The notes beneath the pieces were generated by a model. The model was not told the origin of the DNA, did not search any database, and saw only the letters and a program-made list of their open reading frames with translations. This document shows, one piece after another, positions 21,142 to 31,283 of a stretch of DNA of 64,000 nucleotides. Origin of the DNA: an uncultured Pelagibacteraceae bacterium. Its GTDB lineage: Bacteria; Pseudomonadota; Alphaproteobacteria; Pelagibacterales; Pelagibacteraceae. Position 1 is the first letter of the stretch. The number at the start of each line of letters is the position of its first letter. Location of the stretch: the NCBI GenBank assembly GCA_902543295.1, contig CACBXW010000002.1, positions 119,501 to 183,500 of the forward strand, read 5' to 3'. The position numbers and the translations under genes were made by a program.

Positions 21142-24100
21142 CTTGACCGACTAATTTTTTATTTGATATAGGATTTTCTAACTTATCTAACATTTCTTTT
21201 GGACAAACTTGGACGAAATTATTTATTTCATTTTCAAAATTCTCAACAATTTTTTTCGAGATTGTTGAATTTGTTTCTATCGCATGCTCTTGAATTAATT
21301 TCCTTAGATGCTCAATCCAAAATTTAGTTTCTGGAGTTTGCCAAACTACACTTTCAGGATTTACTTTTTTATCAAATTGATTTTCAGGGTCATAAATAAA
21401 TGCCATACCTCCTGTCATGCCAGCCCCAAAATTATCACCAATATCTCCTAATATAATAATGTTTCCGCCTGTCATGTATTCACAACCATTTGAATCACAA
21501 CCTTCTACTACTGCAGTTGCACCTGAATTTCTAACAGCAAATCTCTCTCCTGCTTGTCCTGCAGCTAATAGTTTTCCTGAAGTAGCTCCGTACAAAACGG
21601 TATTTCCAATAATAGTATTTTCATTTGAAACAAGGTTGCTTTCATCTTGTAATTTAATTACAATAGTTCCACCTGATAGTCCTTTAGCAACATAATCATT
21701 TGCATCCCCTTTTAAAATTAGTTTTAATCCTTTAATAGCAAAAGCACCAAAGGATTGACCTGCTGAACCTTTAAAATTTAATTCTATAGATTTTTCATCA
21801 AGATTATTATTTCCAAATTTTTTGTATAAATGATAAGAAATTCTAGTACCAACTGCTCTATCAGTATTTCGAATTTCAAATTCTTGATTTATTTTTTCTT
21901 TTTTATCTATTTTGTTTTCTATTTCTAGCCATAATTTTTGATCTAAAGTATCTGGAACAGAATTAATTTCAGGTTTCTCACAATATCTTTTATTTTTTCC
22001 AGGATCTGCCTGAACAAAAAGAGGATTTAAATCTAGATCATCCAAGTTTGGTGATCCTTTACTTACTTGCCTTAGTAAGTCAGTTCTTCCAATTACTTCA
22101 TTTAAAGATTTGAAACCAAGATCAGCAAGTATTTCTCTTACTTCCTCTGCTATAAATGTAAAAAGATTTACTACTTTTTCAGGAGTTCCAGTAAATTTCT
22201 CTCTTAATTTATCATCTTGTGTGCAAACTCCCACTGGACATGTATTTGAATGACATTGTCTGACCATTATACAACCCATTGCTACTAAAGCAGTTGTTGC
22301 CACGCCAAATTCTTCTGCTCCCATCATGGCTGCAATTACAACATCTCTTCCTGTTTTTATTCCACCATCAGTTCTAAGCGTCACTTGATGTCTCAAATTA
22401 TTTAAAGTCAATACCTGATTTGCTTCTGTTAATCCCATCTCCCAAGGAACTCCAACATATTTAACGCTTGTCTGTGGAGTGGCTCCTGTACCTCCTGAGT
22501 GCCCTGAGATTAAAATTATATCTGCTTTAGCTTTTGCAACTCCAGCAGCTATTGTTCCAATTCCTGAGGATGCAACTAATTTAACTCCAACCCTAGCCTT
22601 AGGATTTATTTGTTTTAAATCATAAATTAACTGAGCCAGATCTTCTATTGAGTAAATATCATGATGTGGTGGAGGTGATATTAAAGTAACTCCTGGCGTT
22701 GAGTGTCTCAATCTCGCAATTTCATCTGTAACTTTAAAACCTGGTAATTGTCCGCCTTCACCTGGTTTAGCGCCCTGTGCAATTTTGATTTCAATTTCAT
22801 TACAATTATTTAAATAGTTAATGGTTACTCCAAATCTAGCTGATGCAATTTGTTTTACCCTTGAATTTGCACTATCTCCATTCTCCATAATCTTAAATCT
22901 TTTTTCATCTTCTCCACCCTCACCACTACAAGATGCACCTTTAATTCTGTTCATACCAACAGCAAGAGTTTCATGTGCTTCTTTAGATAAAGCTCCATGA
23001 GACATACTTCCACTTCCAAATCTTTTTAATATATTAGATGCAGGCTCAACATTAGATATATCGATGGGATTTTTAGATTTAAAATCTACTAAATCTCTTA
23101 AACTTATTGGATTTAGATTATAAATGCCTTTTGTGTATTTTTTATATATTTCATAAGATCCTTGTCCAACCGCAGTTTGCAGTAAATGAATTAGTTTGCC
23201 TTGATACTGATGTGTTTCACCATTTTTTCTATATCTGTAAATACCTCCAATAGGTAAAATATTTGAATTATTGAAAAATGCTTCTTTGTGTATAGTTCTG
23301 ATTTTCTTTTCTATTCCTTTTAAACCAATTCCAGAAATCTTTGATAACATCCCAGGAAAGTAATCTTTCACAATTGTTCTGCTTAGTCCCACAGTTTCAA
23401 AATTACATCCGCCTCTATATGAACTTAAAACAGAAATTCCCATTTTAGACATTATTTTAAGAAGACCGAGATTGACTGATTTAATGTATCTTGAAACACA
23501 TTCATCAAAAGTGAAATTTCCAAATAATTTCTTAGAATGTCTTTGATATAAGCTATCAAAAGCTAAATAAGGGTTCACTGTAGTAGCACCTACACCAATT
23601 AATGTTGCAAAAGAGTGAGTATCTAAGGCATCTCCAGTTTGAACATTAATAGAAACATAACCTCTTAAACCTAATTTAACTAAGTGTGTATTTATTGCCC
23701 CTATACATAAAAGCATCGGCATTGGCATTCTATTTTCTGAAATATTTTTATCTGATAATATTATTTGTTTAATTCCCTCTCTCACAGCTTGTTCAGATTT
23801 AACTTTAAGTAGATTTATTGATGTCTCTAAATCATCATCTTTACTGAATGTACAATCTAAAACTTTATTATTATTTCCAAAGAATTTCAAAAATTTTTCA
23901 AATTGTGCATTTGATAATATCGGACTATTTAAGACATAAATATTATCTTTAGTTAATTTACTAAAATCTAAAATATTACCAAGATTTCCAAATCTTGTCT
24001 TTAAACTCATAACTTTATTTTCTCTTAGAGAGTCAATTGGTGGATTTGTAACCTGACTAAAGTTTTGTCTAAAGTAATGATATAGTGGTCTATATTTGTC

Positions 24101-25630
24101 TGATAAAACTGCTAAAGGTGTGTCATCACCCATTGAGCCTGTTGCTTCTTTAGCATCTTCTGCCATTGGATGAAGAATTAATTCTAAATCTTCTATGCTA
24201 TATCCAAAACAATGTTGAAAATTCCTCAAACTTTGGCCTTCTAGCTCTATTTTTTCAGTTTCTGCCTCTAATTTTTTATCAAGATCAATAATCTGATTGT
24301 TGTAATGCTTATATTCTTTTGAAAGGTAGTTTTTTATTTCATCGTTTGAATATACTTTACCTTTTTCTATTCTTACTCCTAATATTTCTCCAGGTCCTAA
24401 TCTTCCTTTAGATACAATTTTTTTCTCATTTAAATCTATCATTCCTGTTTCACTTCCTGCAAAAAGAAGTTTGTCTCTTGTTACTGTATATCTAAGTGGT
24501 CTTAATCCATTTCTGTCGGTTGCAACAATTACCCATTCATTATCTGTTGCTGCTATAGCAGCTGGCCCATCCCAAGGCTCCATGGTACTATTTAAAAAAT
24601 TGAATAGTTGTTGATGATCTTTTTTTAATACCTTATTTTTTTTTGACCAAGCGTCTGGTATTAACATTAATTTTGCTAGAGGAGCAGGCTGTCCAGAAAT
24701 ATTTAATAACTCAAAAACATTATCTAATGATGCAGAGTCAGAATTTCCAGCTGGTATTACAGGCTTAAGATTCTCTATATCTTCGAAAACTGGACTAAAC
24801 ATCTCTTCCTCGTGAACCTTCATCCAATTAACATTTCCTTTAAGGGTGTTTATTTCACCATTATGCGCTATAGATCTAAACGGTTGAGCTAAGTCCCAAC
24901 TAGGCGCAGTATTGGTTGAAAATCTTTGGTGAAATATTGCATACCTAGATGTAAATCTTTCATCTTTTAAGTCAGTATAAAAATCTGACAAAGCTTCTGC
25001 TAAAAACATTCCTTTATAAATGATAGATTTAGAACTAAATGAACATATATAAAAATTATTTAATTGATTATTAAGAGCTTCTTTTTCAATTACTCTTCTA
25101 GTTTCATACAATTTTTGTTCCAGAGATTTATTGACAACTTTTTTGTCATTGTATGTGAACAACACTTGAGTAATTTCAGGTCTTGTTTGTTCAGCTTTTT
25201 CTCCTAAGACAGAGGGATCAACAGGGACTTGTCTCCATCCATAGATACTAAAATTTCTCTTTGTTAGTTCACTTTCAACAATAGTTCTACATTGCTCTTG
25301 AGCGCTATAATCATTTCTTGGTAAGAAAATCATACCCACGCATAGTTCAGAATTATCATGTTTATGACCAGTGACTTCAATTTTTTCCTCAAAGAAATCT
25401 TTAGGAATTTCAATATGGATTCCAGCACCATCTCCTGTTTTTCCGTCTGCATCGATTGCACCCCTATGCCAAACAGCTTTTAAGGCATCGATTCCATATT
25501 CTACGACTTTTCTTGATTTTAGACCTTCGGTAGATGCTACTAAACCTACACCACATGCATCATGTTCCATTTCTTCCGAGTAAACATGATTACTTTTTAA
25601 AATTTTTAAATTTTTATTTCTTAACTTCAT
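21134..25630 (-). CDS. gltB: Glutamate synthase (NADPH) large subunit
   Basis: A 1498-residue enzyme that, with GltD, makes two glutamates from glutamine and 2-oxoglutarate, the main route for ammonium assimilation with glutamine synthetase. The N-terminal amidotransferase nucleophile is Cys26 in MEHDACGVGL, so a 25-residue propeptide should be removed. The FMN domain contains PGEGGQLPG and ISGHSGGTGATPQ. The cysteines for the 3Fe-4S cluster are in CIMVRQCHSNTCPVGVC. The C-terminal glutamate-synthase beta-helix domain is present. It overlaps gltD by one base (TAATG). Confidence 0.97.
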   Translation of the reverse strand: MKLRNKNLKILKSNHVYSEEMEHDACGVGLVASTEGLKSRKVVEYGIDALKAVWHRGAIDADGKTGDGAGIHIEIPKDFFEEKIEVTGHKHDNSELCVGMIFLPRNDYSAQEQCRTIVESELTKRNFSIYGWRQVPVDPSVLGEKAEQTRPEITQVLFTYNDKKVVNKSLEQKLYETRRVIEKEALNNQLNNFYICSFSSKSIIYKGMFLAEALSDFYTDLKDERFTSRYAIFHQRFSTNTAPSWDLAQPFRSIAHNGEINTLKGNVNWMKVHEEEMFSPVFEDIENLKPVIPAGNSDSASLDNVFELLNISGQPAPLAKLMLIPDAWSKKNKVLKKDHQQLFNFLNSTMEPWDGPAAIAATDNEWVIVATDRNGLRPLRYTVTRDKLLFAGSETGMIDLNEKKIVSKGRLGPGEILGVRIEKGKVYSNDEIKNYLSKEYKHYNNQIIDLDKKLEAETEKIELEGQSLRNFQHCFGYSIEDLELILHPMAEDAKEATGSMGDDTPLAVLSDKYRPLYHYFRQNFSQVTNPPIDSLRENKVMSLKTRFGNLGNILDFSKLTKDNIYVLNSPILSNAQFEKFLKFFGNNNKVLDCTFSKDDDLETSINLLKVKSEQAVREGIKQIILSDKNISENRMPMPMLLCIGAINTHLVKLGLRGYVSINVQTGDALDTHSFATLIGVGATTVNPYLAFDSLYQRHSKKLFGNFTFDECVSRYIKSVNLGLLKIMSKMGISVLSSYRGGCNFETVGLSRTIVKDYFPGMLSKISGIGLKGIEKKIRTIHKEAFFNNSNILPIGGIYRYRKNGETHQYQGKLIHLLQTAVGQGSYEIYKKYTKGIYNLNPISLRDLVDFKSKNPIDISNVEPASNILKRFGSGSMSHGALSKEAHETLAVGMNRIKGASCSGEGGEDEKRFKIMENGDSANSRVKQIASARFGVTINYLNNCNEIEIKIAQGAKPGEGGQLPGFKVTDEIARLRHSTPGVTLISPPPHHDIYSIEDLAQLIYDLKQINPKARVGVKLVASSGIGTIAAGVAKAKADIILISGHSGGTGATPQTSVKYVGVPWEMGLTEANQVLTLNNLRHQVTLRTDGGIKTGRDVVIAAMMGAEEFGVATTALVAMGCIMVRQCHSNTCPVGVCTQDDKLREKFTGTPEKVVNLFTFIAEEVREILADLGFKSLNEVIGRTDLLRQVSKGSPNLDDLDLNPLFVQADPGKNKRYCEKPEINSVPDTLDQKLWLEIENKIDKKEKINQEFEIRNTDRAVGTRISYHLYKKFGNNNLDEKSIELNFKGSAGQSFGAFAIKGLKLILKGDANDYVAKGLSGGTIVIKLQDESNLVSNENTIIGNTVLYGATSGKLLAAGQAGERFAVRNSGATAVVEGCDSNGCEYMTGGNIIILGDIGDNFGAGMTGGMAFIYDPENQFDKKVNPESVVWQTPETKFWIEHLRKLIQEHAIETNSTISKKIVENFENEINNFVQVCPKEMLDKLENPISNKKLVGQAS

Positions 25631-27063
25631 TAAGCAACTCTAAGTTTTTGTTTACTTTGTAAATAATTATCAATTGATGTTGCGGCATCTCTTCCGTCTT
25701 TAATGCCCCAAACCACTAAAGATGCTCCACGAACTATATCTCCGGCTGCAAAAACTCCCTCTATACTAGTTTCCATTGTATCAAAATCTGCTTTTATTGT
25801 TCCCCATCTTGATACTTGTAATTTTTCTTCATTAAATAATTTTGGAAGATCTTCTGGATCAAATCCAAGTGCTTTGATTACAAGATCAGCTTTAATTTCA
25901 AAATCTGAATTTTCTTCAACAACTGGTTTTCTTCTACCGCTATCATCTGGCTCACCCAATTTCATTTTATTAACAACTACACTTTCAATTTTATTTGTTC
26001 CTTTAAACTCTTTAGGGCTTGTTAACCAAATGAATTCAACACCTTCTTCTTCTGCATTGCCAACTTCTCTTGCTGATCCTGGCATATTTTCTCTATCTCT
26101 TCTATACAAACATTTTACAGATTTAGCATTCTGTCTCACTGAAGTCCTTAAGCAGTCCATTGCTGTATCGCCACCTCCAATTACTACAACATCTTTGCCT
26201 TCAGCATTTAAAGTTCCGTTATCAAACAACTCAACTTTATCACCTAGTCCTTTTTTATTTGATGCTGTCAAAAATTCCATTGCAGGGAAAATATTACTCA
26301 AATCGTTACCAGGTAGATTAACTTCTCTAGCTTTATAAACTCCTGTAGATATTAAAATTGCATCATGTTTTTCTCTTAACTCCGTCAAGCTGGAATCTTT
26401 TCCAACTTCAAAGTTTAAGACAAATTTAATTCCACTTTCTTCTAAAAGTTTTATTCTTCTTTGAACAACATGCTTTTCTAATTTAAATCCTGGGATACCA
26501 TAAATTAGTAACCCTCCAGCTCTGTCATAACGATCATATATTGTTACCTTGTATCCTTTTTTTCTGAGTTGTTCTCCACAAGCAAGTCCAGCAGGTCCAG
26601 AACCTATAATTCCTACACTCTCATTTTTTTCACTATTTATCTCAATTGGTTTAACCCAACCATTTTCCCAAGCTTTCTCTGTGATATATTTTTCTATTGA
26701 TCCAATAGTTACTGTTCCATGACCCGATTGCTCTATTACACAATTTCCTTCACACAGTCTGTCCTGAGGGCAAATTCTTCCACAAACTTCTGGCATGTTG
26801 TTTGTGCTTTGTGATAATTGGTAAGCTTCCTCATACCTTCCCTCAGCAGTTAGTTTAAGCCAATCTGGTATATTGTTACTTAATGGACAATGAACTTGGC
26901 AAAATGGTACTCCACATTGGGAACATCTGCTTGACTGCTGAACAGCTCTATCTTTAAGAAATTCTTGATATATTTCATCAAAATCCTCTTTTCGGTCTGA
27001 TATATCTCTCTTAGGTGGATTTTGTTGACCTATATCAACAAACTTAAGCATTTTTTCTGACAT
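25630..27063 (-). CDS. gltD: Glutamate synthase (NADPH) small subunit
   Basis: A 477-residue flavoprotein that passes NADPH electrons to GltB. The N-terminal region has the cysteines for 4Fe-4S clusters: CSQCGVPFCQVHCP and CGRICPQDRLCEGNC. FAD binding is in GIIGSGPAGLACGEQL and NADPH binding in VVVIGGGDTAMDCLR; the C-terminal FAD motif is GVFAAGDIVRG. It is the first gene of the gltDB pair, so its promoter should be in 27064-27241, where I see no clear operator. Confidence 0.97.
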   Translation of the reverse strand: MSEKMLKFVDIGQQNPPKRDISDRKEDFDEIYQEFLKDRAVQQSSRCSQCGVPFCQVHCPLSNNIPDWLKLTAEGRYEEAYQLSQSTNNMPEVCGRICPQDRLCEGNCVIEQSGHGTVTIGSIEKYITEKAWENGWVKPIEINSEKNESVGIIGSGPAGLACGEQLRKKGYKVTIYDRYDRAGGLLIYGIPGFKLEKHVVQRRIKLLEESGIKFVLNFEVGKDSSLTELREKHDAILISTGVYKAREVNLPGNDLSNIFPAMEFLTASNKKGLGDKVELFDNGTLNAEGKDVVVIGGGDTAMDCLRTSVRQNAKSVKCLYRRDRENMPGSAREVGNAEEEGVEFIWLTSPKEFKGTNKIESVVVNKMKLGEPDDSGRRKPVVEENSDFEIKADLVIKALGFDPEDLPKLFNEEKLQVSRWGTIKADFDTMETSIEGVFAAGDIVRGASLVVWGIKDGRDAATSIDNYLQSKQKLRVA

Positions 27064-27241
27064 GGTGGACGCTGTATATATGATAAAAATTTAATAATAA
27101 ACAATTACAAGGTCATAAATATTGACTAATATTTCATAAAACTTAAGTAAATCTGCGGTTTTTTCTTATTATGCATAGATGATATGCAAATATGTAATTG
27201 CTTTAATTTGGTTACAATTTCATTATGAAGTATTGGATCTA

Positions 27242-28006
27242 ATGATTTCAAAATATGTAGAGACTCTAATTTTATCAATTATTCAAGGAATATCTGAGTT
27301 TATTCCAGTTAGCTCGTCTGCACATCTTTTAATTATATCAAGATTGAGTGACTTCAATGTTAGCAACATACAATTAGATATTAGTCTGCATTTAGGTTCT
27401 TTGTTAGCAATTATTTTATTTTTTAGAAAAGAGTTAATAAATATCATTAATAATAAAAATATATTTCTACTAATAATTCTTGGGTCTATACCATTAGTTA
27501 TTGTTGGTTATATTTTTTACTCCACAAATTTAATTGATCAATTTAGAAACTTAAAAGTTGTCGCTTGGACAACTTTGATTTTTGGAATTTTATTATACTT
27601 TTCAGATAAGTTTGAATTGAAAAATAAAATTTCTTCAGAATTAAATATTAAAAGTATTATTATAATAGGGTTATTTCAGATTTTAGCCATTATTCCAGGA
27701 GTTAGTAGATCAGGTATAGTAATTACAGCTTCAAGATTTTTAAAATTTGACAGAGTTGAATCATCAAAGATAGCTTTTTATTTGTCTATTCCAGCCTTAG
27801 CAGGTGCAAGTGTTTTGGGATTTAAAGATGTTATTGATGATCAAATAAATTTTGATGCAATATTTATTTTTTCTACTTCAGCTTCATTTTTATTTTCTTA
27901 TTTTACAATTAAATATTTTCTTATTTATGTTAAAATGTTTAGTTTGAGTTTTTTTGTTATTTATAGAATAGTTTTAAGTATTATTCTTTTTTCAATTATT
28001 TACTTA
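27242..28006 (+). CDS. uppP: Undecaprenyl-diphosphate phosphatase
   Basis: An integral membrane enzyme of about 255 residues that recycles undecaprenyl diphosphate, the lipid carrier for peptidoglycan and O-antigen. The catalytic motifs are QGISEFIPVSSSAHL (near the N-terminus) and PGVSRSGIVIT, with about eight hydrophobic segments. I start it at ATG 27242 (MISKYVETLILSIIQG); the frame stays open for 21 codons upstream to 27179, but that extension does not match the family. The stop codon is at 28007-28009, and the end overlaps the convergent EamA gene by 6 bases. Confidence 0.94.
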
Positions 28007-28891
28007 TGATTTTTTAGATGTTGGAGCAATTTGAGAAAATATTACAGCAATAAGAATTAATAAACATCCTATAATATTATTTATGTTAAGAACTTGACTT
28101 AAAATAATCCATCCAGCAATTGTTGCAAAGACACCTTCAAGAGAGTAAATTATTGCTGCTGGAGCTTCTTCAATATTTTTTTGTGCAAACATTTGTAAAG
28201 TAAAAGCAATTCCTCCAGATAAGACGCCTGCATATAATATTGAACTATACTCAAATAAAATTTTTGTAATAACTACTTCCTCTAAAATAAAAGCAAATAT
28301 AAGGGATAAACCAAAAACAAGAGCTGCTTGTAATGCTGCATAAAAAATTGGTATATTAAATTTCTCCATAAATTTTCCAGCGAAAATTATATGTAAAGCC
28401 CAAAATAGTGAGCATAGAATAACTAAAGCATCACCTATCATAATTTCTGAGTTTGAAAAATCACTTAATAGGTAAACACCTATTATACATAAACCTATTG
28501 AAGGCCAAAGACTCCAATGGACTTTAATAGAATAAATAAAAAATAATAAAATTGGAACTAATGGAACGTAAAAAACTGTAAAAAAAGCTGCATTAGCTAT
28601 ATTAGTATATTGTAATGCGGCTTGCTGCAAATAGGTGCCCAAAAATAATGATATACCCATTAAAAATAAATATTTTAAAAATAATTTTTTATTAGAATTG
28701 ATTTCATAATTAATTTTTTTTCTTTCTAAAATTAAAGCAATGGGTAGGACTGTAAGAAAACCAACAAAAAATCTAGATGCATTGAATGTTAATGGACCAA
28801 TATTGTCCATGCCTGTGTCTTGAGCAATGAAAGCAGTGCCCCAAATAAATGTTGTTATCAAGGCGCATATAAGCGATGTAGTTTTGGACAT
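28004..28891 (-). CDS. EamA-family (DMT superfamily) transporter
   Basis: A 295-residue membrane protein with about ten transmembrane helices arranged as two EamA repeats. WGTAFIAQD near the N-terminus and SLEGVFATIAGWIILSQ in the second repeat are typical. Family members export amino acids or small metabolites or carry nucleotide sugars; specificity cannot be inferred. It lies 14 bases after the dioxygenase gene and is probably the last gene of the aceE-aceF-dioxygenase operon. Confidence 0.88.
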   Translation of the reverse strand: MSKTTSLICALITTFIWGTAFIAQDTGMDNIGPLTFNASRFFVGFLTVLPIALILERKKINYEINSNKKLFLKYLFLMGISLFLGTYLQQAALQYTNIANAAFFTVFYVPLVPILLFFIYSIKVHWSLWPSIGLCIIGVYLLSDFSNSEIMIGDALVILCSLFWALHIIFAGKFMEKFNIPIFYAALQAALVFGLSLIFAFILEEVVITKILFEYSSILYAGVLSGGIAFTLQMFAQKNIEEAPAAIIYSLEGVFATIAGWIILSQVLNINNIIGCLLILIAVIFSQIAPTSKKS

Positions 28892-28905
28892 TAATTTAAT
28901 TAAAT

Positions 28906-30003
28906 TTAGATAATATTATTCATTCTACAACAGCTATCAAAATCTTCTTTATTGATATAGCAACCAGCCATTTTTCTCATACCTGAAAATGCACCTCTGC
29001 CATGCATTACTCTCCAATTATTAAAAATTAGTAATTCACCAGGTTTTAAAATATGCCTCCACTGATATTGTTTTTGGTTTGCCATCGTATCAAATACTTT
29101 AATTGCTTTATAAAAATTAATTGTTCTCTGATTAGTTTCTCTAAAAGGTGCTCTATCGTAATTGTTAAAACTAATTTGATCAAAATTATTTTTTTCATTT
29201 AATTTTATTATTGGTCTTTTTGCTTCAAGGCGAACACCATCACCAATATAAGAACCTTTAACTTTTGTAGTTGTTAAAGTTTTAAAATGTTTTTTATATT
29301 TTTGTTTGATTTCATTTGCCAATTTAAATCCATCTACAATTATAGAATCTCCACCTTTAGCATCATACTTACAACAAAGCAGTAATTGTAAACCCGGAGC
29401 ATCATTACTATATGTAGAGTCTGTATGCGGTCTCAGTTCTTGGTTTGAATATGCACTGTCTGCTTTTTTATTATTTGATTCAAAAGTCCACAATCCTCCA
29501 AAAATTGAATTTCTGACATAACCTATTTTTTTAGCTATATATTCAACAGAGTTTAAATTCTTTGAACAATTTCTTACGACTGCAAAACCATATATGTGGA
29601 TTTTTTTTAATAAATTTTTAAATCCAACTTTAGTTTGTAATTGCTTATAGTTAATGAAAATTTGATTTTTTATTTCTTTATCTTTCCAAAATTGAGTATC
29701 ACTTGAAGTTTCTTCTTTTTTTAATGAATTTTTTTTTAAAAATTCATATGAATATTTAGTTGGTTTATTTTCATCAGGCCATAATATTTCAATGAATTTC
29801 CCTTTTTTTAATAATTTTGCTTTTTTAACTTTGATATTAATGTCTAAATTTGCGGTATATGTTATTCTTTGATTGGTTTTAAAATCCCAGTTTTCTTTAT
29901 TTTTAATATGATCTCTTAACCAAATATTAGGAAATGTTTCAAACTTATTGTCATTAAAGTAAAATACAGTTTTATTATTTAAAAGTTTAAAATTTTTAAT
30001 CAT
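28906..30003 (-). CDS. Gamma-butyrobetaine hydroxylase-like 2-oxoglutarate/Fe(II) dioxygenase
   Basis: A 365-residue enzyme with an N-terminal GBBH-like domain (about 10-100, IWLRDHIKN) and a C-terminal TauD-type jelly roll. The iron ligands are His193, Asp195 (RPHTDSTYS) and His334 (RVMHGRGAF), with Arg343 placed to bind 2-oxoglutarate. Relatives hydroxylate gamma-butyrobetaine or trimethyllysine in carnitine metabolism, and many bacterial homologues have other substrates. The N-terminal domain has no cysteine at all before Cys146, so the zinc site of the characterised enzymes is missing. Its ATG overlaps the aceF stop by 4 bases (ATGA). Confidence 0.88.
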   Translation of the reverse strand: MIKNFKLLNNKTVFYFNDNKFETFPNIWLRDHIKNKENWDFKTNQRITYTANLDINIKVKKAKLLKKGKFIEILWPDENKPTKYSYEFLKKNSLKKEETSSDTQFWKDKEIKNQIFINYKQLQTKVGFKNLLKKIHIYGFAVVRNCSKNLNSVEYIAKKIGYVRNSIFGGLWTFESNNKKADSAYSNQELRPHTDSTYSNDAPGLQLLLCCKYDAKGGDSIIVDGFKLANEIKQKYKKHFKTLTTTKVKGSYIGDGVRLEAKRPIIKLNEKNNFDQISFNNYDRAPFRETNQRTINFYKAIKVFDTMANQKQYQWRHILKPGELLIFNNWRVMHGRGAFSGMRKMAGCYINKEDFDSCCRMNNII

Positions 30004-31283
30004 TGCTTAGCTAATTTGTAGGCAAAGTTTTTACCAAGGTTATTTTTTAATTCATTATTAAACCTTGAACCCTCAGCTCCGTCAATAATTCTATGATCGT
30101 AGGAGAGAGATAAAGGCAACATTGTCCTAGGTTTAAATTGTCCATCAATATAAACAGGTTTAATATAAGTCCTTCCAATTCCTAAAATAGCAACCTCAGG
30201 ATAATTTATTATAGGAGTAAAATAAGTTCCTCCAATGCCACCTAGGCTTGTTATAGTTATGGATCCTCCATAAAACTCTTTTTTATCTATCTTCAAATTT
30301 CGGCAATCATCACTAACTTTTTTTAGATCCTTGCTTATTTGATTTATATTTTTTTGATTAGCATTTCTTATTTTTGGCACCATTAAACCATTGGGAGTAT
30401 CAACTGCAATTCCTATATGGAAGTATTTTTTTAATGTTATTTTTCCATTTTCAATATTGTCAATAGAACTATTAAATCTTGGAAAAACTTTCAAAGCTTC
30501 CACAACTGCCTTTATAATAAATGCCAACGGAGTAATTTTCTTTTTTTCTCCAGTAAAAGTATCAGTCAAATTTAGTCTAAATTCTTCTAACTCAGTTATA
30601 TCTGCTTCATCACAACTAGTAACATGCGGTATTGTTTGCCAAGAATTTGATAAATGTGGAGCAGCAATTCTTTTAATTCTTGGTATATCTTGTATTTCTA
30701 CATCTCCAAAATCAGCGTGGTCATATTCTGAGGGCTTTATAGATGGAGCCTTCTTTTCTTCCTGAGGTTTATTAAAATTAGAAGATACGAATTTTTTTAT
30801 ATCCTCTTCTATAATTCTTCCTAATCTTTGTGAGCCAATAACATTATTAATATCAACACCAATTTCTCTTGCAAATTTTCTAGTTTTTGGGCTAGCAAGC
30901 GCTTTGCTTGATTTGAATACACTAACTCTATTATTTTGTAATATTTCTTTTGGTTTTGAAGTTATTGTTTCAAGAGGTTTTTGTATAATAGTTTCTTTTT
31001 TAACTTCTTTCATCTCTTCTTCGATTTGAACATCTGGTTTTTGTTCTTCAGAACCAATTATTAATATTGAGGAACCCTCTGAAACCTTATCACCAACTTT
31101 TAAATTAACTTTTTTAACACTACCTGAATATGGGCTTGGGATCTCAACACTTGATTTATCGCTTTCTATTGTAATTATCGGATCATCTTTATTAATATTT
31201 GATCCTGCCTCTATTAATACCTCAATTACTTCAACATCTTTAAAATCACCAATGTTAGGAACTAATACTTCTTTCTCGCTCAT
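30000..31283 (-). CDS. aceF: Pyruvate dehydrogenase E2 (dihydrolipoamide acetyltransferase)
   Basis: A 427-residue core subunit that transfers acetyl groups to CoA. One lipoyl domain (1-78) has the lipoylated Lys43 in ESDKSSVEIP. A peripheral subunit-binding domain follows at about 128-165 (ASPKTRKFAREIGVDI). The catalytic domain ends with SLSYDHRIIDGAEG, containing the active-site His and Asp. Only one lipoyl domain is present, compared with three in Escherichia coli. The start overlaps the aceE stop. No E3 (lpd) gene follows; a dioxygenase does. Confidence 0.95.
   Translation of the reverse strand: MSEKEVLVPNIGDFKDVEVIEVLIEAGSNINKDDPIITIESDKSSVEIPSPYSGSVKKVNLKVGDKVSEGSSILIIGSEEQKPDVQIEEEMKEVKKETIIQKPLETITSKPKEILQNNRVSVFKSSKALASPKTRKFAREIGVDINNVIGSQRLGRIIEEDIKKFVSSNFNKPQEEKKAPSIKPSEYDHADFGDVEIQDIPRIKRIAAPHLSNSWQTIPHVTSCDEADITELEEFRLNLTDTFTGEKKKITPLAFIIKAVVEALKVFPRFNSSIDNIENGKITLKKYFHIGIAVDTPNGLMVPKIRNANQKNINQISKDLKKVSDDCRNLKIDKKEFYGGSITITSLGGIGGTYFTPIINYPEVAILGIGRTYIKPVYIDGQFKPRTMLPLSLSYDHRIIDGAEGSRFNNELKNNLGKNFAYKLAKQ

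Noticed and set aside
27064-27241. A riboswitch or operator ahead of gltD and uppP
   Set aside because: I looked for paired stems or known SAR11 riboswitch shapes in this A+T-rich gap and could not support one.
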